From: Planctomycetota bacterium
GTDB taxonomy: Bacteria > Planctomycetota > UBA1135
NCBI GenBank assembly: GCA_027623585.1
Contig: JAQBVK010000027.1
Span: 1 to 14,624, forward strand
Reading direction: 5' to 3'
DNA length: 14,624 nt
The translations under genes were made by a program, and so were the position numbers. A model generated the notes under the pieces. The model was not told the DNA's origin. It saw only the letters and a program-made list of their open reading frames with translations, and searched no databases. Below are positions 7,513 through 14,057 of this stretch, in pieces. Every line of letters begins with the position of its first letter. Positions within the stretch are counted from its first letter, which is position 1.

Positions 7513-8415
7513 GTGAGCTTGTACGAGCGCCTGTCGGAGTGGCCGCGCCGCACGGAGGATTGCCTCCGCGTCCCCGCATCCCTCGGCGTGTTGCTTGCCG
7601 ATCCGGCCGACTTCGCGGTGCTCGAGGTTCACAACCCGCACATGGCGGGAGCGCGTGGAGAGCCGAATCGAGTGGATGCGGACGCTGCGCGCGCGCAATG
7701 GCTGCTCCTCGCCGGCGCTTATGCCTCGCTCGGCCAACGCGTCGAAGTGCTCGAACCCGAAAGCGGGCTTGCCGACCTCTGCTTCGCCGCGAATCCGAGC
7801 CTCATGCTGCCGCTGCCGGACGGCTCGGAAGCGTGGTTGGCGCGCATGACGCATGCTTCACGCCGCGGCGAGACCGCGCAGCACCGCCGTTGGTATGAGC
7901 GACACGGCGTGGAGCTGCGCGAGATGCCGCAACACGTCACGCGCTTTGAAGGCGGCGGCGACGGCATTCCGCATCCTGGCCGCCATCTGTTGCACGCCGG
8001 AGTCGGGTCGCGCAGCGAACGAGCCGCGTGGGCGGCGATTGCCGACACGCATCCGGAGCTGGACGTGCTGCTCTACGAATTGAAGGATCCGCGTTTCTAT
8101 CACCTCGACACGGCGCTCGCCGCCCTCGATGAGCATTCCTGCCTCTACGTGGCGGAAGCCTTCAACGCGCAAGGTCTGGCCTTGCTGCGCGCGGCATTCC
8201 GCCGTGCGGTCGAGGTCCCGCGCGGCGAAGCGATGAACTTCGCGGGCAACGCTCACTGTCCGGACGGACGGCACGTGCTGCTGCCGCGTGGCAATCCAGC
8301 CACCGAGCGAGTGCTAAAGGAGCACGGCTTCTTGCCGATGCCGATCGACACCTCCGAGTTCCAAAAGTCGGGCGGCTCGGTCTATTGCCTGAAGCAAGCG
8401 CTCTATCCGCATTAG
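7513..8415 (+). CDS. DDAH / amidinotransferase-superfamily guanidino-group enzyme
   Basis: A 300-residue cytoplasmic enzyme of the pentein fold that includes dimethylarginine dimethylaminohydrolase, arginine deiminase and amidinotransferases, all of which attack a guanidino carbon through a cysteine. It has the substrate-loop segment DLCFAANPS, the acidic motif FEGGGDG (145-151, likely catalytic Glu146 and substrate-binding Asp150), the catalytic histidine in FYHLDTAL (His197), and the catalytic cysteine near the C terminus in KSGGSVYCLKQ (Cys292). The triad is complete, so an active hydrolase or transferase is expected. The exact substrate is not assignable. The GTG at 7513 is three bases after the permease stop, so it is probably the last gene of the exporter operon. 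No clear Shine-Dalgarno precedes it. There is no signal peptide. Confidence 0.85.
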   Translation: MSLYERLSEWPRRTEDCLRVPASLGVLLADPADFAVLEVHNPHMAGARGEPNRVDADAARAQWLLLAGAYASLGQRVEVLEPESGLADLCFAANPSLMLPLPDGSEAWLARMTHASRRGETAQHRRWYERHGVELREMPQHVTRFEGGGDGIPHPGRHLLHAGVGSRSERAAWAAIADTHPELDVLLYELKDPRFYHLDTALAALDEHSCLYVAEAFNAQGLALLRAAFRRAVEVPRGEAMNFAGNAHCPDGRHVLLPRGNPATERVLKEHGFLPMPIDTSEFQKSGGSVYCLKQALYPH

Positions 8416-8425
8416 GCTGCGCCTA
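8413..8425. repeat. Short inverted repeat over stop codon and candidate -10
   Basis: TAGGC and GCCTA form a perfect 5-base dyad with a TGC loop. It contains the TAG stop of the DDAH-like gene and shares its last two bases with the TAGAAT element. No T-run follows, so it is not an intrinsic terminator. It could be an operator half-site pair or chance. Confidence 0.4.
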
Positions 8426-8436
8426 GAATCGGCGGG
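8424..8436 (+). promoter_or_regulatory. Candidate promoter -10 for a leaderless transcript
   Basis: TAGAAT (8424-8429) matches the sigma-70 -10 hexamer at five of six bases. It lies six bases before the GTG at 8436, so transcription would start at or next to the start codon. No recognisable -35 and no Shine-Dalgarno are present. It sits in the widest clear gap between the two rightward operons (20 bases), which supports a separate transcript from here. Confidence 0.5.
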
Positions 8437-10544
8437 TGCCCCGACTTCTTCCGCTCGCCGTCACGCTCGCGTTGCTCCCCGCCGCCTGCGCCGCGCCTGC
8501 ACCTAAGACTGCGCTCTCCAGCAGCGACGATGGCCTGCTGTTCCGCGCCTCGCGCGTGTTCGATGGACGCACCGCGGAAGAAATCGGATGGGACGAAGCC
8601 GTCCGGCGCCTCGCGCGCGCCGACGCGGTGTTCCTCGGCGAGAACCACCTTGACCGCCTGACCCACGACACCGAGTTGGCGCTGCTGCGCGCGCTCTCCG
8701 ACGCACGCGGCGGGCGCATCGCACTGGCGATGGAAATGTTCGAACGCGACGTACAGCCGGCGTTGGACGCCTACCTACGCGGAGCATCGAGCGAGGCGGA
8801 GTTTCTGCAGAGCGCGCGCCCTTGGCCGAACTATCGCACGGACTATCGACCGATGGTTGAATTCGCGCGCGCCAACGGCATTCCGGTGATCGCGTCCAAT
8901 TTGCCGGCGGCGCTGCGTCGCACGCTCGGACGCGGTGGGCAGGAAGCGCTCGACGCACTCGCACCGGATCAACGCGCCATGGTCCCCGACCGCTTGATCG
9001 AAAATCCCCCCGAGTACTGGCTGCGCGTCGAGCAGGCCACGCTCGGGCATGGCGCGCTCGGCATGGGGGGCAGCGACGATCGCCTGTTCGACGGACAAAA
9101 CCTCTGGGACAACACCATGTCCGATTCGGTCGCGCGCGCCCTGCGTGAAGACCCGCGCCGCCTAGTCGTCCACGTGAACGGCGGCTTTCACTCCGCCTAT
9201 TGGCAGGGCACGGTGTGGCAGTTGAGCGAGCGCGTGCCTTCCGCGCGAATCCTCACCGTGGCCATCGAACCGACCTCGGACCTCGCCGGCGCGCGGCCCG
9301 AAGGCTACGCGCCCGAATCCGACCTGCTGGTCTTGGTGGAAGCTCGCGCGCGCAGTTCCGACTCCGGCGTGCGCGCCGTGAACGTCGCGCGCGAGCACCG
9401 CTGGCGTTTGCAGACTCCTCCCCACTTCGACGCGCCGCTGCCGCTCCTGGTGTGGTTCTGCGACGACGGTCAGACCGCCGAGGATGCGTTGAGGCTGTGG
9501 AAGCCGGAACTCGGCAGCGAGGCCGCCATCCTCGCCATGGAACCTTCCTTCCCCTATTTAGGGGAAGATGGAATCCTTGCAGGCCGCTGGTATTTCCCCG
9601 GATCGGCGCCGGCCGGAGGCGGGCTCGCCGCCGCGGCGCTGGCGCGGGCGCTCGAAGAGGCCTTGATCCCCGGCTTGCGGCTCGACGCGAGCCGCGTGGT
9701 CCTCGGCGGCGAGGGCGCGGGCGCCACGATGGCGATCCTCGCCGCCCGCAGTCTGCGTGAGCAATCGTTCACGACGCTCGCCTTCGCGCCCCGCGCGCAA
9801 GATGAGTTCGGCTTCGTGGCCTTGCCCGACTCGCTGCCGAGTGACCGCCCTGAACGCGTACTTCGACTCTGGGCAGAGGCCGCGGCAATCGACGGATGGC
9901 GTCCGTACGCGGAACAGGATCCGTCCTTGCGGCTCCAAACCACGCTCGCCGCCTGGCCTGCCAGCTTGATCGAAACCGAAGAACTGCAATCGGGAGCCGT
10001 GCGCGAGGCCTTAGGGTTGGCGCCGTCTTCACGCCACGCTGCAGCGGAACAAGTGCTGGCCGCGGCGCCGACGGCTCCACGCGCGCGCTTTGCCGCCCGT
10101 GTCCTCGCGCGACGTGTACGCGCTGAAGACGTCGCCACGGCCCCCTCCTTGGAGATCCGCGCGGCCGACTTCGCCGACGGAACACGGCTCCCGCTCTCCA
10201 GCGGCGCTTTCGGAGGCACCACGATCTTGGTGCTGCCGGATGACACCGAAGAGGAGGAGATCGCCGCTTGGCAGCGACTCGAGGAGCCCGACGTGCTGCA
10301 AGCGCGCAGTCGCTTCCATCGTCTACGCATCGCCTTCGGGGACGACGAACATTCCGCGCGCGCCGTGATCGAGCGTCTGCGCGCCGAGAACGCGCAGCGG
10401 CGCGACTTCATGCTGGTTCCGGCCGTGTTCTGCGCGGAACCCGCTGAACTCCGCGCCCTCCGCGAAAGTCTGGGCCTGCTCGCCAACGAGTTACGCCTCG
10501 AGTTTCTGCCCGGCCTCGGAGAGCGCATCCCGCTGACTCCGTGA
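8436..10544 (+). CDS. ChaN/Tiki-type lipoprotein fused to a degenerate alpha/beta-hydrolase-like domain
   Basis: A 702-residue predicted lipoprotein. The signal MPRLLPLAVTLALLPAAC places the lipidated cysteine at residue 18. Residues 45-285 match the ChaN-like (DUF399, haem-binding uptake) family of the Tiki/TraB/EreA superfamily. Both GX2H motifs are present, Gly68-Glu-Asn-His71 and Gly249-Gly-Phe-His252, together with MEMFE at 99-103. A metal-binding or hydrolytic site is therefore plausible. Residues 330-480 look like an esterase or PHB-depolymerase fold (LLVWFCDDGQTAED, then VVLGGEGAGATMAI). Glu426 replaces the nucleophilic serine and FCDDG replaces the oxyanion HG motif, so this half is probably inactive. 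Residues 580-702 form a further unrecognised domain. The GTG at 8436 is chosen because it gives the signal peptide. The stop overlaps the next start (GTGA). Confidence 0.85.
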   Translation: MPRLLPLAVTLALLPAACAAPAPKTALSSSDDGLLFRASRVFDGRTAEEIGWDEAVRRLARADAVFLGENHLDRLTHDTELALLRALSDARGGRIALAMEMFERDVQPALDAYLRGASSEAEFLQSARPWPNYRTDYRPMVEFARANGIPVIASNLPAALRRTLGRGGQEALDALAPDQRAMVPDRLIENPPEYWLRVEQATLGHGALGMGGSDDRLFDGQNLWDNTMSDSVARALREDPRRLVVHVNGGFHSAYWQGTVWQLSERVPSARILTVAIEPTSDLAGARPEGYAPESDLLVLVEARARSSDSGVRAVNVAREHRWRLQTPPHFDAPLPLLVWFCDDGQTAEDALRLWKPELGSEAAILAMEPSFPYLGEDGILAGRWYFPGSAPAGGGLAAAALARALEEALIPGLRLDASRVVLGGEGAGATMAILAARSLREQSFTTLAFAPRAQDEFGFVALPDSLPSDRPERVLRLWAEAAAIDGWRPYAEQDPSLRLQTTLAAWPASLIETEELQSGAVREALGLAPSSRHAAAEQVLAAAPTAPRARFAARVLARRVRAEDVATAPSLEIRAADFADGTRLPLSSGAFGGTTILVLPDDTEEEEIAAWQRLEEPDVLQARSRFHRLRIAFGDDEHSARAVIERLRAENAQRRDFMLVPAVFCAEPAELRALRESLGLLANELRLEFLPGLGERIPLTP
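9548..9567. repeat. 20-base near-perfect palindrome inside the ChaN-hydrolase gene
   Basis: CTTCCCCTA, TT, TAGGGGAAG: nine-base arms are perfectly complementary around a two-base centre. It lies within coding sequence and encodes part of the SFPYLGED segment, using a TTA leucine codon in a GC-rich gene. No T-run follows, so it is not a terminator. It could be an intragenic operator, an mRNA hairpin or coincidence. Confidence 0.6.
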
Positions 10545-12364
10545 TCACCTCCCTGCTGTTGATGCTCGCGCAAAGCGATCCGGGAATCCTGTTGCTGCGC
10601 AATCGCAACGTGCCCGGGGGAGCCCAGGTCGTGGCCGAATGGCGCGCGTGGCACGGTCTTCCCGACGCGCCCGAGTTCGTGATCGATGCTCCCACCGAGG
10701 AATTGATCTCGCGCGCCGCCTATGAGCGCGAGATCGCCACTCCACTGCGCGCCTACTTGGAGAGCGACGCCGGCGCGGAAGTGTTGTGGATCATTCCGGT
10801 GTACGGCGTGCCGCTCGGCGTTCAGGAGCAGGTTGGCTTTGACGGCGACCGGCGCACGGGCACCGATCGCAACGAGGCTTCGGTCGACAGTGAACTCGCG
10901 CTGCTGCGCCGGGACCTCGTCGATCATTCGGGATGGTTTTCCTCGCCTCTCTTCGACCGCACGACGCCTCTTTCCCGTGAGGATCGGGTGCTCGGAGTGA
11001 TTCGCCTCGATGGTCCGGACCCGGCGACCGCAGCCGCCTTGCCCGCCAAGGCGGTCCTCTCCGAACTCTTCGGCGGGACGGGTGATTCCTTTCTCGACAC
11101 CCGCGGACTCACGGACGAGGAAGATGGATACGGTCAACGAGACGTCCACATGCGCGGCGTGCGCGCGAGTTGGGAGCGCCTCGGCGTGGCGTTCTCGACG
11201 GATGACCTCGCCGCCGTGGTGGATCTCGGAGGCCGCACCGTGCTTCACTACCAAGGCTGGTACGCCGGCAGTCCCGGAGCCTGGAGCGGCGCGCCGCGCC
11301 TACGCACCGGCAGCATTGCTGTGCATCTGCATTCGTTCGCCGCTCACACTTTGCGCGATCCCGCCGCGAATTGGGTGGCACCTTTGCTTCAATGGGGCGC
11401 CACCGCCACCTGGGGCACAGTCTTCGAGCCTTACACCCTGGGTTTCCCTTATGAGGGAGTGTTCTGGGATCGCATCGCGAGCGGCTGGACCTTCGGGGAG
11501 GCGGCGGTCGCCGCTTCGCAATTGCTTTCGTGGCAAGCGGTGTTCGTTGGCGATCCACTCTGGCGCCCTTATCCCCCAGACGACGGAGCAGAATGCGAGC
11601 GCCGTCGCGCGACCTTCGCCGAAGCTCTGAGGGCGTGGCCGGTCGAGCCCGCTGCCGATCTCTTCGACGGCGCGACACTGGCTTGGAAGCACTTCGCCAT
11701 CGTCCTCACGCGTATCCGTGAGGCGGCGTCGGAGGGTCAAGAGTCGACCGCCGTCGGTGAGCTCGCTCAGCTGCTCGCGCTTTGTGAGGGCTGGAAGTTC
11801 GACTCGGCCATCGCCGCCGCGCTCGAGCCTTCCCTTGGCGCAATGCTGGGCAAGGCGCTCAAGGACTTGGAGCGCTCGCTCCCACGAGACCCGGCGGATC
11901 CTGCCGCATTGAAACGTTTCGACGACCTCGCCGCCGGGGCGCAAGCCTTTGGCCTCGGCGAACGCTTCGAAATCCTGAGAGCGCTCTTGCGCGAGAAGCA
12001 GGAAGAATTCGTTGAGAAAGTGCTCAGCAAGAACTCGCCCAGCCCGCGGAGTGGCCGCTCGCTGGAACATTGGCAGGAACTCCGCCTCGCCGAGGGCTGC
12101 GTTTTCGCCTTGCGAGCTGCGGAAGCCACCCCCGCTCGCATCGCCTTCGAATCGGATCCAGAGCGGGCGGAAGCCCTCCGCGAGGAGGCCGACAAGTCCC
12201 TGACCCGCAAATTGCGCGAGCCGGAGCAGTTGCTCCGCCGCGAGCGCCATGCCGAGGCCCTCGAGTTGCTGGAAGCCCTCGACCGGACGCACCCGGAATG
12301 TCCCACCAAGCTCTACCTCCGGACCCTGCTCGGACAAGCTCGCAAAGGGTCCGCCACCAGTTGA
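10541..12364 (+). CDS. TIGR03790-family protein with helical C-terminal extension
   Basis: A 607-residue protein whose first 345 residues fit the TIGR03790 family, which has no known function and occurs mainly in Planctomycetota, Verrucomicrobiota and Acidobacteriota. Family-like landmarks in order are an N-terminal LLLRNRNVPGGAQVVAEWRA strand-helix, a PVYGVPLGVQ segment, SVDSELALLRR, GVIRLDGPD, a TATWGTVFEPY segment and LSWQAVFVGDPLWRPY near residue 340. Residues 346-607 are an extra, strongly helical, Glu/Arg/Leu-rich extension ending in a TPR-like helix pair (RRERHAEALELLEALDRTHP). The GTG at 10541 overlaps the upstream stop by four bases and gives a short hydrophobic leader (MITSLLLMLAQS), suggesting export. 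An in-frame ATG at 10562 would lose it. Coupling to the ChaN-hydrolase gene implies a shared job in the envelope. Confidence 0.82.
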   Translation: MITSLLLMLAQSDPGILLLRNRNVPGGAQVVAEWRAWHGLPDAPEFVIDAPTEELISRAAYEREIATPLRAYLESDAGAEVLWIIPVYGVPLGVQEQVGFDGDRRTGTDRNEASVDSELALLRRDLVDHSGWFSSPLFDRTTPLSREDRVLGVIRLDGPDPATAAALPAKAVLSELFGGTGDSFLDTRGLTDEEDGYGQRDVHMRGVRASWERLGVAFSTDDLAAVVDLGGRTVLHYQGWYAGSPGAWSGAPRLRTGSIAVHLHSFAAHTLRDPAANWVAPLLQWGATATWGTVFEPYTLGFPYEGVFWDRIASGWTFGEAAVAASQLLSWQAVFVGDPLWRPYPPDDGAECERRRATFAEALRAWPVEPAADLFDGATLAWKHFAIVLTRIREAASEGQESTAVGELAQLLALCEGWKFDSAIAAALEPSLGAMLGKALKDLERSLPRDPADPAALKRFDDLAAGAQAFGLGERFEILRALLREKQEEFVEKVLSKNSPSPRSGRSLEHWQELRLAEGCVFALRAAEATPARIAFESDPERAEALREEADKSLTRKLREPEQLLRRERHAEALELLEALDRTHPECPTKLYLRTLLGQARKGSATS

Positions 12365-12382
12365 ACTCCACGGGCACCATCG

Positions 12383-12388
12383 AAGGGG
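12383..12388 (+). promoter_or_regulatory. Ribosome binding site deciding the start at 12394
   Basis: AAGGGG lies five bases before ATG 12394. This purine run, together with the signal peptide that begins there, selects this codon over in-frame codons that extend back into the preceding gene. Confidence 0.55.
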
Positions 12389-12393
12389 TCGGC

Positions 12394-14046
12394 ATGTTCT
12401 GCACCACGCTCACCCTGCTCCTTCTGGCCACGCCTGCGCTCGGCCAGATCTCGGGACCTGCGTCGGCCAATGCTCGGCCGCCTGAGTTCGTTTGCGACGG
12501 CGCTTCGCGCATCGCGGATCCCAAACTCGAGAACGGAGAGGCGTGGATTGAATTCCGCTTGCTGTTCGCGACGCAGCCGGCCGCGGCTTCGGTCGAAGTG
12601 CTCCGCGCGGGCACGGTCATCGCGACTCCCTGGCAAGGAACGCTGAGCAGCGGTTCACCGGCAACCCGCGTGTCATGGAGCGGCAACGACGACTTCGGCA
12701 CCCGCGCGCCGCTCGGTGATTACCTGTTGCGCGTCCACGCCGCCGGCTATCCCACGATCGAGAAGCCGCTGACCTTGGTGCGGCTCGGCGTCACGGAGAT
12801 CGAAGCGCAGGACAGCCCTGGAATCGACGACGAGTTTCAGATGGTCTACTTCATGAAAGGCGGGTCGTATCTGTTCTATGCGACGCCTGCGATCCACGAG
12901 TACTTGAACGTCGCGCGCGTCGGCGAACTCGCGGACTTGGATCACAACGACGGCTCAGCGCGCGCACCGGTCGCGGTGCACGACGGCACCGCGTCGCCAG
13001 TACTCGACGGCCTCAACTACGACGCTGCCACTTACAACTATCCGCTGGCCTACGTGATGGGCGCGCGGCCGCGAATCGAACTGACTTTCGGCGCGACCGC
13101 CGTGAACGGAAGCGGAGCGGTCACCGGCGCGAATTACCCCGTTCCGGGCTGCCAGCTCCGCGTTGCATGCGATGGCGCCGACGCCGTCGCCGGCGCATCG
13201 GCAGCGGTCCCTGGCGGCACCGCGCTGCTCGACCTCGACGCGCTTCCGGGCGAGGTCGGACGCACGGATCGAGACCTGGCCTTCCGTTGGGAGTATCGCG
13301 AACTCGGCGATCCCCAATGGCGCCCGGTACCGGGCACGCAAACCGTTCCGCTCCGTTTCTACACCCTGCTCGGCGCGCCGCTCTTCAAGCTCGGCGCCGT
13401 CGGCACGCAATACACCGGACCGTGGGTCGAGGTCACCGAGTACATTTCTTCATGGAAGGAAACGCTCGGGCTCGCCGCTGCGGATCAACACGGCCTGACC
13501 GAGGTGCACATCAAGGGCTTCTTCGGCCAGAACGGCGGCATTCCCACCGCGATCGAAGGCGTCAAGTACGACGCCTATCCGCTCGGCGGTGACGGCGGCG
13601 CGACGCACTACTACGTGTTCGGCGCCAACAACATGAATCTCGCGCGGCTGCTGAACTTTCACGCCTCCGGCGTGTACGTGAACTGCAGCGACAACATGGG
13701 AGCCACCACCACCATGCTCTCGATGATGGGCGCAGCCAACATGCGGCCGGTGCGGCTCGGAAACATGAATCTGCGCGCGATCTGGGGCATCGGAGCGCCG
13801 GGTTACACGCTCAACCTGTGGGGTTCCAGCCACGGCTTCTCCTATCACCACATCGTCACCGACGACGGCGCGGTCTCGGTCTCGGACTCTTGCATGCAAC
13901 TTGATGAAGACGGCAACGCCTCCGCGCTGCCGGGCATTCCGGGCTGGAACGTCCAGCGGCTGTGGTTCGGCACCGGCGGCTACAACGAGTTGTCCTCGAC
14001 CAACAACGTCACCACCAACGTCGAGAACCTGCCGGGACTGCAGTAA
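12394..14046 (+). CDS. Secreted protein with FlgD-type Ig domain and transglutaminase-like region
   Basis: A 550-residue exported protein. The ATG at 12394 gives a signal peptide (MFCTTLTLLLLATPALG, cleavage near ALG-Q). Residues 55-135 resemble a FlgD-type Ig-like domain (VSWSGNDDFGTRAPLGDYLLRVHA). The middle is unrecognised and Gly/Ala/Tyr-rich. Residues 420-510 carry a transglutaminase-like pattern. A Cys opens a small-residue helix (VYVNCSDNMGATTTMLSMMGAANMRPVRL, Cys431), followed by the histidine pair in SYHHIVTDDG (His485/486) and an aspartate in VSVSDSCMQLD (Asp498 or Asp504). The order Cys-His-Asp fits the papain-like transglutaminase core, but the match is by eye. The C-terminal tail is Asn/Thr-rich. 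It begins 29 bases after the TIGR03790 gene and is followed after 11 bases by another secreted protein. Confidence 0.78.
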   Translation: MFCTTLTLLLLATPALGQISGPASANARPPEFVCDGASRIADPKLENGEAWIEFRLLFATQPAAASVEVLRAGTVIATPWQGTLSSGSPATRVSWSGNDDFGTRAPLGDYLLRVHAAGYPTIEKPLTLVRLGVTEIEAQDSPGIDDEFQMVYFMKGGSYLFYATPAIHEYLNVARVGELADLDHNDGSARAPVAVHDGTASPVLDGLNYDAATYNYPLAYVMGARPRIELTFGATAVNGSGAVTGANYPVPGCQLRVACDGADAVAGASAAVPGGTALLDLDALPGEVGRTDRDLAFRWEYRELGDPQWRPVPGTQTVPLRFYTLLGAPLFKLGAVGTQYTGPWVEVTEYISSWKETLGLAAADQHGLTEVHIKGFFGQNGGIPTAIEGVKYDAYPLGGDGGATHYYVFGANNMNLARLLNFHASGVYVNCSDNMGATTTMLSMMGAANMRPVRLGNMNLRAIWGIGAPGYTLNLWGSSHGFSYHHIVTDDGAVSVSDSCMQLDEDGNASALPGIPGWNVQRLWFGTGGYNELSSTNNVTTNVENLPGLQ

Positions 14047-14050
14047 GGAG
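14045..14050 (+). promoter_or_regulatory. Ribosome binding site for the last gene
   Basis: AAGGAG overlaps the upstream TAA and lies seven bases before ATG 14058. It is a good Shine-Dalgarno and fixes that start. Confidence 0.75.
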
Positions 14051-14057
14051 CCAAGCC

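Noticed and set aside
6823..7854. A 343-codon minus-strand open frame
   Set aside because: It lies opposite the second permease and the DDAH-like gene, has His/Arg/Gln-rich composition without any motif, and is a codon-bias shadow.
9554..11254. A 566-codon open frame on the minus strand crossing two sense genes
   Set aside because: It runs antisense to two well-supported coupled genes, shows no recognisable motif and is low-complexity Arg/Ser/Ala-rich, as expected from antisense reading of GC-rich codons.
10541..11570. TIGR03790 core as a caspase/gingipain-like protease
   Set aside because: No conserved Cys-His dyad is visible in the expected strand ends; the TATWGTVFEPY region has no cysteine.
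11300..12337. A 345-codon minus-strand open frame
   Set aside because: It is fully antisense to the TIGR03790 gene, with no motif and no start signal; a shadow of the helical Glu/Arg/Leu-rich sense strand.
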